A DNA stretch of 64,000 nucleotides from a virus, in the IMG/VR virus record IMGVR_UViG_3300008267_000005, positions 62,001-126,000 of that record; one strand, given 5' to 3'. Within the stretch, counting starts at the first letter, position 1. Each line of letters begins with the position of its first letter. This document shows, piece by piece, positions 20,721-33,747 of the stretch. The notes beneath the pieces are model-generated. The model was not told where the DNA came from. It saw only the letters and a program-made list of their open reading frames with translations, and did no database searches. The position numbers and the translations under genes are program-made.

Positions 20721-22330
20721 TGGCAGTAATTACTATAAGTAATACAGGTGGTAACTGGAACGCAACTGGGACATGGGTAGGTGGAGTTGTTCCAGTAGCT
20801 GCAGACAGTGTAATTGCTACTGCTACTTCTGGTCCATTAACAGTGACTGCAAATGCTACAATCAATGGTGTTAATTTTACAAATTACACAAATACTTTTA
20901 CTATTAACTCCGGTGTAACACTTTCTCAGGGTGCGGGTAGTGCAACTTCACAGCCTTTTACATTTGTTTCAGGTATGACTGTGGCAGGAACAGGAACTTT
21001 ATCTTTCAATGGCACTTTCACAATGACTTCCGGAGGAAAAGTTTGGACAGGAAATCTAAGATTTGCACCTCAAGGCTCCGGTGCAAGTAGGACTATAACT
21101 TTAGGGGATAATTGGACTATTGAAGGAAATCTTGAATTTATTCCAGGAACTTCCCTCACCCAGGTTGTGAACGGAGCAGGATTGTCAATAACTGCAAGAG
21201 GAAATTTAACAGTGGGATCAGCAACACAAGCGATAGCTGTTCAAGGAACCGCAGGAATAATTTTGGCACCTCCAGTTTCTACGACTTGCACGATAAGCAC
21301 ACCTTACCCAAACACCTCAGGAAACAACAATTTAAGAAATTCTCTAACTATAAATGGTGCAGGGAGTGTTTTGTTTAATTATCCAAATAAATTCATAGAT
21401 TTTGGAAGTATCACTCATACTTCAAGTGCAGGCGTGACAGTTACTGCCTCAACAGAATTGAGATTTACTGTAGCCTCAACATTATCTATAAATGCTTTTG
21501 GTGTTATAGCAGGGGATATACGTTTTAATGGAACTGCTACTTTCACATTAGCTAATAATATACAAATTAGTGGAACTCTTTTTTTTGGGAACTCTTTGCA
21601 ATCTATCAGTCCCACACTTTCTGGATCCACTATTAACTTAACCGGAAATCTTACAACCTTGCACAATGCTGGAGGTCAAGTAGTTACAGGGACAACTATA
21701 ATTAATGTTACTTCTGTTTCGCCTACCTTCACTTTAACAGGTGCAACACTCCCAGCTTCTGCAAGATTTGGTTTAGATTTAATTATAAATTGCTCAGGGA
21801 CTGTAACTTTTTTTAGTACAAATAATCTCTATGGTGGGGCTGGCCGAAGTTTTACACACACATCAGGTACGATTGTATTTACTCAGCCCAACGCGAATTG
21901 GTGGACAGTATCTGGATCAACAACTTATAATTTAAACAGTGCTACTTTCCCATTTCCCAACTTTTTTGCTGCAACAGGGGGTGCACCTATTTTCGCTGGA
22001 TCTCAAGGAGCAACTTTTAGGACGTACAACTCCTCGGTTGCAGGACTTACCCATACTTTTTCTGCAAGCAAAACGTATACAGTTAATGAAGGAATTACTT
22101 TAGCTGGAACTGAAGCTTCTAGGATTTCTTTTGTTTCGTCTGTCCCAAGCACACAAGCAGTTTTCACTGTTGTACAGGGAGCGACTATAGATGTGGGATA
22201 CGTTAATCCAACCGATATTGATTCATCACAGGGACAAACAGTCTGGGATTATAGGGGGACTTTTCTTAGAACTACTAATTGGCAACAACTTCCAGTTCAA
22301 CCTACAACAATCTCTAGCTTCAATATATAA
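20720..22330 (+). CDS. Beta-solenoid-like fibre/adhesin protein, paralogue 1
   Basis: 536 aa, dominated by Thr/Ser/Gly/Asn beta repeats. It opens with ISNTGGNWNATGTWVGGVVP, resembling the N-terminal strand pattern of G8-type or polysaccharide-binding beta-helix proteins. The C-terminal 60 residues (TVVQGATIDVGY, then TDIDSSQGQTVWDYRG) align with the end of the next gene, so the two are tandem paralogues. Probably an appendage or receptor-binding component. Confidence 0.65.
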   Translation: MAVITISNTGGNWNATGTWVGGVVPVAADSVIATATSGPLTVTANATINGVNFTNYTNTFTINSGVTLSQGAGSATSQPFTFVSGMTVAGTGTLSFNGTFTMTSGGKVWTGNLRFAPQGSGASRTITLGDNWTIEGNLEFIPGTSLTQVVNGAGLSITARGNLTVGSATQAIAVQGTAGIILAPPVSTTCTISTPYPNTSGNNNLRNSLTINGAGSVLFNYPNKFIDFGSITHTSSAGVTVTASTELRFTVASTLSINAFGVIAGDIRFNGTATFTLANNIQISGTLFFGNSLQSISPTLSGSTINLTGNLTTLHNAGGQVVTGTTIINVTSVSPTFTLTGATLPASARFGLDLIINCSGTVTFFSTNNLYGGAGRSFTHTSGTIVFTQPNANWWTVSGSTTYNLNSATFPFPNFFAATGGAPIFAGSQGATFRTYNSSVAGLTHTFSASKTYTVNEGITLAGTEASRISFVSSVPSTQAVFTVVQGATIDVGYVNPTDIDSSQGQTVWDYRGTFLRTTNWQQLPVQPTTISSFNI

Positions 22331-22333
22331 ATT

Positions 22334-23854
22334 ATGGCCACATATTATTTTAGGAGTACAGGTACAAACTGGGGAGCTACTGGTGATTGGAGTGCAACGC
22401 CATCCCCTACTTATTCAGCAGGAGCTGTTCCAACTACTCTTGACAATGCTGTTTTCGAGGCTGCTAGTGCTAACTGTATCATAAATGCTGGCGCTACCCG
22501 TAACTGTTTAAATCTTACTTGTACAAGTTATACAGGAACCCTTACTTTTGATACCGAATTGATTGTGACTGGTAATGTTGCACTTGGCTCTTCATCTATG
22601 ACTATGGCAGGTTCATCGTCGCTTAGACTTACTCCAGGGACAACACTTTCTTTATCATCCCTTGGATGTATTTGCTCGGTGACAATGATTATACAAAAAA
22701 GTACTGGTACTGCAACTCTTACCTGGGGTAGTAACTGGACACAATCTGGTGCTTTTATTCTTTCCGGAACAACCGCATGGACTTGGAATGGTAATACAAT
22801 TACCTTTAAAGGATCATCAGTACAATGGAATAATCTTTCTTCCGTCGTAGGGACATCTGCGCTAGTTTTTGCACCTGATCTTGGAACCACTATGAACATA
22901 ACAAGTAGTACAAATGCTAGATGGGCTATGGCTTCAGTAACTATTAATGGAGCAGGTGATGTCAATATAAATATATCCCTTCTAACTTTGTCTACGATTT
23001 TTACTCACATCAATGGTGCAGTAACACACACAGGAACTATTTTACTTGCAGGGTTTAACACTTTTGACGCTTCGGGGATGTCATTTCAAAATTGCCAAAC
23101 AAACAATTCTACCAATACCACGACCTTAATATCAGATCTTAATTTTACAGGCAACTTTACAATTCCAAGTTCTATAGCAAATATTAATGGTCCAGGAATA
23201 AATGTAAATATAGGGGGTAACTTCACTAATAACAACGCCGGTGGTTCTCCTTCTGGAACTGCAAAAATAGTTATGACAGGCACGGGAACTATTAGCGGAA
23301 CTTCTACTGGTAATTTAAGTAACACTTTAATAATCAACACCTCTGGAACTATTACATTTTCTGGTACGATTTCTTGGTTAAGAACTTTTATTTTCACCTC
23401 GGGAACAATTGTTTCTACTGGTAGTACAGTAGCGTGTCCTGCTGTAAGTTCATTCACTATAAACAATAGTGGTTTCAACTTAGCAAATTTTTCTGCATTA
23501 AACAATGTTGTGTTTAGTGGAACCCATGGATGTACATTCGAAACTTATACTGGTCAAGGCACAGGTGTAACTCATACTTTTGGATCGAATTTAATTTATA
23601 CAACAAATTCTCTTACTTTTTTAGGTGTAGCTTCTAATAATGCGATTATAAGATCTAGTACACCTGGAACAACAACAATTTTAACTGTTCCATATGGGGG
23701 AAGCCTAGATGTAGGACACGTTACTGCCACTGATATCGACTCCTCTAATGGTAGAACAATCTGGGTTTACAAAGGAACAATTGGAGCTGCAACTCTTAAT
23801 TGGCAACAGTTACCAACAATACCAAAAACCATAGGTGTACCTTGGGTTCGTTAA
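22334..23854 (+). CDS. Beta-solenoid-like fibre/adhesin protein, paralogue 2
   Basis: 506 aa, beta-rich like its neighbour, starting MATYYFRSTGTNWGATGDWS. The C-terminus (VPYGGSLDVGHV, then TDIDSSNGRTIWVYKG) parallels paralogue 1, whereas the central parts diverge, as expected for receptor-binding proteins under diversifying selection. It starts three bases after the upstream stop. Confidence 0.65.
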   Translation: MATYYFRSTGTNWGATGDWSATPSPTYSAGAVPTTLDNAVFEAASANCIINAGATRNCLNLTCTSYTGTLTFDTELIVTGNVALGSSSMTMAGSSSLRLTPGTTLSLSSLGCICSVTMIIQKSTGTATLTWGSNWTQSGAFILSGTTAWTWNGNTITFKGSSVQWNNLSSVVGTSALVFAPDLGTTMNITSSTNARWAMASVTINGAGDVNINISLLTLSTIFTHINGAVTHTGTILLAGFNTFDASGMSFQNCQTNNSTNTTTLISDLNFTGNFTIPSSIANINGPGINVNIGGNFTNNNAGGSPSGTAKIVMTGTGTISGTSTGNLSNTLIINTSGTITFSGTISWLRTFIFTSGTIVSTGSTVACPAVSSFTINNSGFNLANFSALNNVVFSGTHGCTFETYTGQGTGVTHTFGSNLIYTTNSLTFLGVASNNAIIRSSTPGTTTILTVPYGGSLDVGHVTATDIDSSNGRTIWVYKGTIGAATLNWQQLPTIPKTIGVPWVR

Positions 23855-23887
23855 GGAGAAAGATAATCTCTCTGAATATATACAAAG

Positions 23888-24256
23888 ATGTCATACAAGT
23901 ATTTTTTAGATTGGAAAGAAGTTGAGGAGGAATGGATTGGCACTGACTATATTTGGATAGATGTTGCGATATTAATAGAAGACACTGTTGGAGGTATAGT
24001 TGGAGGGGACCTTACTTTAGCTCTTGATGAAATGGATCCTTGGGAATCCATGAGAAAGAAGCTGATTAAGAAAAAGGTAGAAGAAGAGAAGATAAATAAA
24101 CTTTTAGAGGTTATTGTACAGGTGAAAGGAAAAGAGAAGAAATTACAAAAAGAGATAACGAAAACCGCTAAAATTACTATTGATGATATTCAAAAAACTT
24201 TGGATCTGTATAGTAAAAAACACATACAAGTGAAGGCAGAAATTAAAGAAAAATAA
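23888..24256 (+). CDS. Hypothetical protein with coiled-coil
   Basis: 122 aa. The N-terminal half (MSYKYFLDWKEVEEEWIGTD) precedes a lysine/glutamate-rich helical region (about 55-120) likely to form a coiled coil. TATATA (23877-23882) lies five bases before the ATG. It overlaps the next gene by one base. Probably late and virion-related. Confidence 0.6.
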   Translation: MSYKYFLDWKEVEEEWIGTDYIWIDVAILIEDTVGGIVGGDLTLALDEMDPWESMRKKLIKKKVEEEKINKLLEVIVQVKGKEKKLQKEITKTAKITIDDIQKTLDLYSKKHIQVKAEIKEK

Positions 24257-24918
24257 TGCAAAAATACGAGGATTGGAAACATAAAGGATCAAGTTCTGCA
24301 ATTTTAGAAGCCTTGAACAGGGGATCTGGAAATAATGTTGCCACTTTTGGATCAGTAGATTCTTTTATTTCTGGAATTCTCGGACAATCGTTCAACAAAA
24401 ATATTCCAGTTAGTTCTCAGTCTGAACAAGTCATTCAACAAAACACAAATATTCCTCCAAGGGAACACGAGGTTGAAAATCCACAGAATCACAGCCACAG
24501 TTCCAACCATGATAACATCCAAGACGATTTTGAAGAGGATGACCAAGAAATAGAATCGGAAAATACTGAAGATGAATCAGAATCTTCCTTATATAAAATT
24601 TATCGAGACAAGGAAGAAGTTTTTGAATGTAACATCTCAGTACAGGGAGCAAAACTTTCATCTTCGCAAGTTCGATTGGTCTTTGATCATGAAATTTGCA
24701 ATCTCGTTTTCTACGGTAAAATAAGTAAGGACGGAAAATGTGCGGTTGCACTTAAAAAAATGAATTTCTATCCAGAAAAATCAACGGGTCGTGTCAGATT
24801 AGAAGTTATAGTTGATGACACTATTTTCATTCCTTGGGAAGAAACATTTATTGTGGAAGGAGCTAAAAAAGTAACAGTTCAAATCAAATCTCAGAAGAAA
24901 GTAGATATTAGATTTTGA
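24256..24918 (+). CDS. Hypothetical protein with acidic linker and beta-rich C-terminal domain
   Basis: 220 aa. The N-terminus (MQKYEDWKHKGSSSAILEAL) is followed by a Gln/Asn/His-rich and then strongly acidic linker (about 75-115). A C-terminal beta domain follows (SSSQVRLVFDHEICNLVFYG, then RVRLEVIVDD and FIPWEETFIV). The C-terminal pattern looks like a conserved phage domain, but I cannot name it. It sits between fibre genes, so a structural or assembly role is likely. Confidence 0.55.
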   Translation: MQKYEDWKHKGSSSAILEALNRGSGNNVATFGSVDSFISGILGQSFNKNIPVSSQSEQVIQQNTNIPPREHEVENPQNHSHSSNHDNIQDDFEEDDQEIESENTEDESESSLYKIYRDKEEVFECNISVQGAKLSSSQVRLVFDHEICNLVFYGKISKDGKCAVALKKMNFYPEKSTGRVRLEVIVDDTIFIPWEETFIVEGAKKVTVQIKSQKKVDIRF

Positions 24919-24931
24919 TATTCTGGACTGA

Positions 24932-28142
<3,211 letters not shown>

Positions 28143-28146
<4 letters not shown>

Positions 28147-28355
28147 TAGCATATTTAATAAATAAAAGGTGTGTTGGTAATGATGATTTCTTTGATCTTA
28201 ATTTTTCTGACGACGAAAACAATCAACTCCAATTTAGTTTATCTGGTGTAATTTTTAGCCAACCATACACTACAATAGAAATGGAAGAAAGAGTAAGAGA
28301 GATAGCTTTGAATTTATATCCAGATCAAACTTTAACACAAATAGTAATTGAATAA
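28143..28355 (+). CDS. Small protein preceding the 892-residue fibre protein
   Basis: 70 aa, acidic (MIAYLINKRCVGNDDFFDLN). It overlaps both neighbours (ATGA upstream, TAATG downstream). It occupies the same relative place as the protein at 20481. Candidate fibre-assembly chaperone from position only. Confidence 0.6.
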
Positions 28356-31033
28356 TGGCAACTCTGGTCTCTGTACAAAGCGGTAATTTTCTAGATGCTT
28401 CAACTTGGGACGTTGTGAATGCAGCTTCTTTTTTGGATTCAGTTGTTGCCCCAGGAACAGTCACAACTACCCCAACTAACTCAACAGCTTTTACTCCTGG
28501 TGCAATTACAACTTCTGGAATTCTTATACAAATATTAAACACAACTACAAGTCCTTCCGGAACTTTTACTGTTGCTTTGTTTAACACGACTGCTGGTGCA
28601 GCAGTTGCTGGTGCAACTGTAACTGTTAACGTTTCGGATCTTCCCGCTGTTCTGAGTACTAGAACGGGAGCGAGAGGTTTAGGGTGGGCTTATTTCAAAT
28701 TTGCTTCTGATATAACATTATTAGCAGCAACTAACTATGCAGTAAGACTCTCTACCTCTGTTGCAAACCAAATTACAGTATACACGTCAGGGACAACAAA
28801 CTGGAGCAGGGGATTAGTTACAACTACTAATGCAGCTCCAGCAGCTACTGACGTATTAATTATTGCTGGAAATTACACTGGGGCGGGAACTAGTAACTCA
28901 TATGCGGTGACGATGAACCAAACATCCAGTGCAACTGTGTATGGCCAGATCTACATAGCAACAAAAGGCACTCTTCAATATCCCACAACAGCAGCAACTT
29001 ACATACTTAGGTTGAGTGGTAACATGTTCGTCACTAGTGGGGGCACTTTAAAAATGGGAGATTCAACGAATCCGATTCCTAATGGTGGATTTGCAAGATT
29101 AGAGCTAAATGTTACTTCAGCCAATCAATTCAGTCTTTTTATAAGTGGAGGAACTTTTATAACTTATGGGGAAGAAAAAAGCACAGGAATTAAATTAGCT
29201 GCAGATGCTTCTGCTGGTGCAACATCAATAACACTAAGTGCAACTCCAACTAACTGGAAATCCGGAGAGACTATCGTTTTAGCTTCAACATCTACAACTG
29301 CTGCTCAAGCTGAGATAAAAAACCTTGCTTCTGGAGTTAGTTCAACAACTGCTTCAATTGCAGCATTGACCAATGCACATTCAGGAAGTTCAAGTTCATG
29401 GACTGAAGCAGATATAGCAAACCTAAATAGAAATGTAATTATTACTGTTGGGGCTACTACTACACTTTCAACGAATGTACAAATCACCGGACAAAATACT
29501 GTTGTTAACTGTAAATACACGCAGTTTTTGCAATGTGCAGGAACAGCAGCGACAACAGCAGGAGTTAGTGTTGGGACCAATACAGGAAATGCTCAAGATA
29601 TGAGTGTTGAAATTAGATATTGCTCGTTTTACCAATCAACCCCCCTCGCTTCAGGTCTTGGATTTTATCTTGGTACATCAGTGGCAGGTACTGGATCCTC
29701 CCTTATTTTTTCCGATAATGTTATCTACAATTACAGCGGAGCAGGAATAACTCTTCTTGCTGTAGCCGGTGTTGATAGTTTAACTTGGAGGAACAATTTC
29801 TTTGTAAGAAACGGAAGCTGTTTTGTTCAATACTGGATTGGATCTAGTGATGGAAATATATTTACCTCCTCCTCCAGTACTGGAGTGATTTTAAATACAT
29901 ATTCGTCTGGCACAGCAAGATGCTATCCTATTGGTACTAATACTATTTTTGATAACTGGAGAATATATTCGAATGGTTCTTTTGGTGCACAATTTGGAGT
30001 TTCAGCAACAGTTGCGAGTGAATTTTCGGATAAAAGTGTCTTAACTATTCCAGGATGGAGGGTCTTCTATAATGCTGGAGGAACAGCAATAACTTTTGTC
30101 AATTATGACATGCTTTATTCTTCCTCACAAATAACTTTTGATTCTGCTTACATTTTTGGATCGAGTAATTCTTTAATAACTTACACCAATCTCATTAATA
30201 GAGTTATTTTTAAAGATTGTTACCTTTGGAGAGACAGGAACGTTACTGTTGCAAGTGCTGTTTATCCACAAGCAAGTCAGGTTCCATCATACACAGATTA
30301 TATGCACTTCGTTGACTGTTCTTTTGCAATTTCTCCAACAGGTGGAACAAATGCCTTTAGCACTTCAATTTTCCGTTCAGACTATACTAGAGGTGGAAAT
30401 CTTATGGTCTCAAATCCACAATTTTTTGGAACTGTAAATTCAAGAAACAATTTCTTCAAGGGAACACCATACATACAAGGAATACAAGTTTTTAAAGAGA
30501 ATGGTGTAACAGGAAGTAACACAATTTACACAAACCTTGGAAATATTTCAACAGACACAACTATATTTAGAACTTCAGCTCCATCAACAAGATTGACCCC
30601 CGCTTTTAGATATGGAATTTTGGCAAGTAACACTGTAAGAATTCCTGTAGTAGCAGGAGAGTCAAGCACAGTATCTGTTTGGGTAAGATTATCTACATTG
30701 GCAGATGGAGTCCAATATAACGGGATTAACCCAGAATTGGTTTATCGATTCAATAGTATGTCAAGTAATTTAGAAGATACTGTTGTTGCAACAGCATCTT
30801 CAACAGGTGGTGTTTGGCAACAATTAAGCTATACTGTTTCTGCAGTTCCGTTAGATACTGTATTAGAATTTTTTGTACAATGTGATGGAACTAATGGATG
30901 GGTAAATGTTGATGATTGGGATACAAGTTCAGTTAATGATAGTAGAGGAGGAGTGTTTTTCTCTAATCTTGTTGGGGTTTATTCTGAGCCAGATTTCGGT
31001 GCAGGTGGTGCTTCTTATACTTTTATTAACTAA
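28355..31033 (+). CDS. Large G8/beta-helix-like appendage protein
   Basis: 892 aa, Ser/Thr/Gly-rich. The opening SVQSGNFLDASTWDVV resembles the start of G8-type domains (GxFxDxxTW). The centre (LNRNVIITVGATTTL, then CKYTQFLQCAG) and following Asn-rich turns look like a parallel beta-helix. The C-terminal region (TVSVWVRLSTLADG, then VWQQLSYTV and VLEFFVQCDGTNGWVNVDDW) resembles a carbohydrate-binding jelly roll. Probably a host glycan-binding appendage. Confidence 0.7.
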   Translation: MATLVSVQSGNFLDASTWDVVNAASFLDSVVAPGTVTTTPTNSTAFTPGAITTSGILIQILNTTTSPSGTFTVALFNTTAGAAVAGATVTVNVSDLPAVLSTRTGARGLGWAYFKFASDITLLAATNYAVRLSTSVANQITVYTSGTTNWSRGLVTTTNAAPAATDVLIIAGNYTGAGTSNSYAVTMNQTSSATVYGQIYIATKGTLQYPTTAATYILRLSGNMFVTSGGTLKMGDSTNPIPNGGFARLELNVTSANQFSLFISGGTFITYGEEKSTGIKLAADASAGATSITLSATPTNWKSGETIVLASTSTTAAQAEIKNLASGVSSTTASIAALTNAHSGSSSSWTEADIANLNRNVIITVGATTTLSTNVQITGQNTVVNCKYTQFLQCAGTAATTAGVSVGTNTGNAQDMSVEIRYCSFYQSTPLASGLGFYLGTSVAGTGSSLIFSDNVIYNYSGAGITLLAVAGVDSLTWRNNFFVRNGSCFVQYWIGSSDGNIFTSSSSTGVILNTYSSGTARCYPIGTNTIFDNWRIYSNGSFGAQFGVSATVASEFSDKSVLTIPGWRVFYNAGGTAITFVNYDMLYSSSQITFDSAYIFGSSNSLITYTNLINRVIFKDCYLWRDRNVTVASAVYPQASQVPSYTDYMHFVDCSFAISPTGGTNAFSTSIFRSDYTRGGNLMVSNPQFFGTVNSRNNFFKGTPYIQGIQVFKENGVTGSNTIYTNLGNISTDTTIFRTSAPSTRLTPAFRYGILASNTVRIPVVAGESSTVSVWVRLSTLADGVQYNGINPELVYRFNSMSSNLEDTVVATASSTGGVWQQLSYTVSAVPLDTVLEFFVQCDGTNGWVNVDDWDTSSVNDSRGGVFFSNLVGVYSEPDFGAGGASYTFIN

Positions 31034-31075
31034 ATCGAATTTTTTTTATAAATTGCACTAAAATTTATAAAAAAG

Positions 31076-31426
31076 ATGAAATATATTTTTTTACTTCTCT
31101 CCGTTTGTTTGCTTAGTTTTAATTTCCCTCCTAAGACAAAAAAAATCAACCTCATTGTCAATACCAGAAGTGTAAGTGATATAAGTTTACAATACCTCGA
31201 GAAAAATTTCAATCACACAGATTTCTCTGGTATTTTCACTTACGAAGTTAAAGAAGATCCCTGTTGTGATTCACCTTCCACAGAAGTTTATTTCCAAGGT
31301 TCCAGTTTAGGAGTTATTTACGGAATTCCTAATAAAAGTTTTTTAGAAAAGATCTTACCCATTTTAGAGGACCAAATTCTTGAGATAGATCGAATTGAGA
31401 AAGCAAGATCTTCTTTGGATAAATAA
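31076..31426 (+). CDS. Secreted protein of unknown function
   Basis: 116 aa. A clear Sec-type signal peptide (MKYIFLLLSVCLLSFNF) is followed by a beta-rich mature part with a CC pair (EDPCCDSPS). Export to the periplasm during infection suggests action on the cell envelope or exclusion of competing phages; nothing more specific is visible. Confidence 0.6.
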   Translation: MKYIFLLLSVCLLSFNFPPKTKKINLIVNTRSVSDISLQYLEKNFNHTDFSGIFTYEVKEDPCCDSPSTEVYFQGSSLGVIYGIPNKSFLEKILPILEDQILEIDRIEKARSSLDK

Positions 31427-31429
31427 TAC

Positions 31430-31864
31430 ATGGAAATTAAAAAGTTCAGCAGTTTTATTCTAGAAAATGAATCTTCCGATAGACCTGAATCCTTCGAATT
31501 TGTCAAGCGTGTTTCTAAAGGAGACTTTCTGATTTTAAAAGATAAGAAGACCAACAAGCTTTGGGCTTTTTATTATTCAGATTTTGATAAGAAAGATTTT
31601 GGTGAATATGCAGATGTTGAAAAAATCTATTATGGTACTGATGAAGACGGAGATCCTGATTGGGAATATGATTGGGAAAATTATGATCCCGATGATGAGG
31701 ACATGGTACAGTTTGTAAATAACAACATCAAAAATTTACAGATAGGAAAAGGTCTGAGAGACTGGGAAGATGGTATAGAATTAGTAGAAATCAATCAAGC
31801 TTTGGCTCATGACTTTCTTTCTAACTTTTATGAGCTTTCTCCGAAAATATTAGGTTTAACATGA
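31430..31864 (+). CDS. Acidic putative capsid-cargo protein
   Basis: 144 aa. N-terminus MEIKKFSSFILENE fits the shared capsid-targeting-like motif, with a possible cut after ILE. The middle is very acidic and aromatic (DEDGDPDWEYDWENYDPDDE), which could mimic DNA. It lies three bases after the secreted-protein gene and overlaps the next start. Function unknown; a DNA-mimic anti-defence role is a guess. Confidence 0.55.
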   Translation: MEIKKFSSFILENESSDRPESFEFVKRVSKGDFLILKDKKTNKLWAFYYSDFDKKDFGEYADVEKIYYGTDEDGDPDWEYDWENYDPDDEDMVQFVNNNIKNLQIGKGLRDWEDGIELVEINQALAHDFLSNFYELSPKILGLT

Positions 31865-32115
31865 AACACATCAAACTCTTTGAAAATTCGGGACAATCAA
31901 AATACAAGGATTTCTCTGATTCTGAAGTTGCTTATTATCAAAGACTTTGGGATTTTTTGCATTTCAAATACCGCACAAATAAATTCTTTTCTAGTCTTTG
32001 GGATAAAGTCACAAGTAAAAAAAGGTTGACTAAAAACCAGTGGATAGAGCTTGAATTCCTTCTTAAGAACGGCAAAAGCCGTTATGAAGCGGGTATGCTT
32101 CCTTCGAATTATTAA
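31861..32115 (+). CDS. Small protein with capsid-targeting-like N-terminus
   Basis: 84 aa: MKHIKLFENSGQSKYKDF, then an aromatic helical part (YYQRLWDFLHFKYRTNKFF). The first nine residues match the MKHhKhFEN form of the shared motif. Coupled to the preceding gene by ATGA. Confidence 0.5.
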   Translation: MKHIKLFENSGQSKYKDFSDSEVAYYQRLWDFLHFKYRTNKFFSSLWDKVTSKKRLTKNQWIELEFLLKNGKSRYEAGMLPSNY

Positions 32116-32155
32116 TTAGAAACGAAACTTTATTAGCTTCTAGTGTAAAAAATTT

Positions 32156-32362
32156 ATGCCTAGCAAATATAGATTTTTCTTTCACTATAGGAAACAAACG
32201 GGAGGTATGACTGTTCACTTCAGAGGTCAGTGTATACCAATTCGTGATGTTGAATGTAAAGTGAAATGTGAAACTAAAAGGAATAAAACTCAGCCCTATC
32301 TTGTCTTGCAAGGCTTTTGTTCAGATGTGATAGTAGAGGGAGAAAGAGCAATTATAGTTTAA
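32156..32362 (+). CDS. Small conserved phage protein, unknown
   Basis: 68 aa, beta-rich, three cysteines (CIPIRDVECKVKC). Short phage proteins with the FFFHYRK...VHF pattern recur but are uncharacterised. Its TAA overlaps the next ATG. Confidence 0.55.
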   Translation: MPSKYRFFFHYRKQTGGMTVHFRGQCIPIRDVECKVKCETKRNKTQPYLVLQGFCSDVIVEGERAIIV

Positions 32363-32982
32363 TGGTTAGACAAAGAAACTGGGGAAAATCAAATGCTTTT
32401 TCGGAAGGACACAGAACTTGTTTGCCTGGCAATTTCTGTCTTTGGGACATAGATGGTTTTTTATTAGATGAAAACAGAGATCCTTGTGCAATCTATGAAG
32501 GAAAATACAAAATGCTTTCCAAAGATAGAGGAGATTTTATAGATTCATTTTACAATCCTAGGAATTTACAAGCATCTTTTTTAATTAAACTTTCCCACAT
32601 TTTACCCGTTTGGATTTGTGAAGAATCATCCAATCTTTGGTGGAAAGTCAATAACGGAAAATTAGAAAAAACAAATAATCCAAACCTGGATATTATAAAC
32701 ACCGAAAATCGTGTTTATGTTGAGGATATTCTGAATAGGACTATCGGAGAAAATTCTTTCACTGGTGTTTTCGTTCGTACTGAGGGTGAAAAGGTTTGTG
32801 AGTTAGATCCTTTTGGAGCTTATTTGTCATTCAGATTGAAAGTACATAAGATTCTTGTTAATGATATCTTTGAGGACAACACCGTGTACTTTAAAAATAA
32901 TGATGTGGTTGTAAAGTCAAGTTTAGATGAATCTCAATCTGGAAATTGGTATCAAGATTGGATAGATTTAGGAATTCTTTAA
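32362..32982 (+). CDS. Hypothetical protein, possible nuclease-like fold
   Basis: 206 aa from ATG 32362 (MVRQRNWGKSNAFSEGHRTC), coupled by TAATG. The segment LWDIDGFLLDENRDPCAIYE followed by GKYK has the spacing of a PD-(D/E)xK core (D ... ExK), but this is a weak visual match. The remainder is beta-rich with an aromatic C-terminus. Function unknown. Confidence 0.5.
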   Translation: MVRQRNWGKSNAFSEGHRTCLPGNFCLWDIDGFLLDENRDPCAIYEGKYKMLSKDRGDFIDSFYNPRNLQASFLIKLSHILPVWICEESSNLWWKVNNGKLEKTNNPNLDIINTENRVYVEDILNRTIGENSFTGVFVRTEGEKVCELDPFGAYLSFRLKVHKILVNDIFEDNTVYFKNNDVVVKSSLDESQSGNWYQDWIDLGIL

Positions 32983-33722
32983 TCTTGTTGGATATTTGAC
33001 TCCAAGAATTGCTCGAAATCCACTTCTACATCTTCCCAAAAAGTATCAATTCTATTTTTAACCTTCTCAAGCTCTTTTTCTAAAAAAACTAATCTCTTGT
33101 AATATCCATCAAGAATAACTTTAACATTGTTGCTTTCCTCTTCAGCAGATATTATGTCTTGTGATACCGGTTCAGTTCCTATTCTTCTTAGAAATCTATA
33201 TGCTGGATTGGATGCTTGTTTAAGCTCTTGATAAAGCTCAAAATCCTCTTCGCTGATTTCTTCGGTCAGGTCGTTTAGATGATTTACTCTTTCTTGGATC
33301 CAATCTTCGGGTTCATCAAATAAGTAATCCCTATATTTGAGAAAAAGCCAACCTCCACTTCTCCCCGCTTGACTCCAGGCCTCAAAAAATCTAGATGAGT
33401 CAATTATATCGTCCGCTTGTATTTGAAGATTGTCAGAAAGAAAAGTATCCCACATTTGATAGATGTAATCAAGGTCAACATTATATGTTTTCCGGAGCTT
33501 CTCAAATTCTGGCCAAGTTCTAGTCTTGATGTTAAATTCAAAAGAATCTGAATTTTTCCTGCCATTATATGAGTAGTCTTTTTGGATTTTTTCAGCTTTT
33601 AAAACTACTTTTTCTATTTTGTCCATAATCTCAGGAACCCAGTCAAATCTTGTATCTAGATCAAAGTCTTCAGGCTTCATTCCTTGTGATTCATTAAGAT
33701 AATCTGCAAACCTCTTTATCAT
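32979..33722 (-). CDS. Putative capsid-cargo protein, helical
   Basis: 247 aa from ATG 33722 (MIKRFADYLNESQGMKPEDF); a more upstream start at 33758 would include the promoter. YLNES fits the hydrophobic-N-E cleavage form. The rest is long, charged helices with a C-terminal coiled-coil (RLVFLEKELEKVKNRIDTFW). TATATAT at 33728-33734 lies just upstream. It converges with the 32362 gene. Confidence 0.6.
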   Translation of the reverse strand: MIKRFADYLNESQGMKPEDFDLDTRFDWVPEIMDKIEKVVLKAEKIQKDYSYNGRKNSDSFEFNIKTRTWPEFEKLRKTYNVDLDYIYQMWDTFLSDNLQIQADDIIDSSRFFEAWSQAGRSGGWLFLKYRDYLFDEPEDWIQERVNHLNDLTEEISEEDFELYQELKQASNPAYRFLRRIGTEPVSQDIISAEEESNNVKVILDGYYKRLVFLEKELEKVKNRIDTFWEDVEVDFEQFLESNIQQD

Positions 33723-33747
33723 GAAACTATATATCAAGCAATTTACT

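Noticed and set aside
24352-24751. Minus-strand open frames opposite the 24256-24918 gene
   Set aside because: Shadow frames of a well-supported plus-strand gene, with no promoter or start context.
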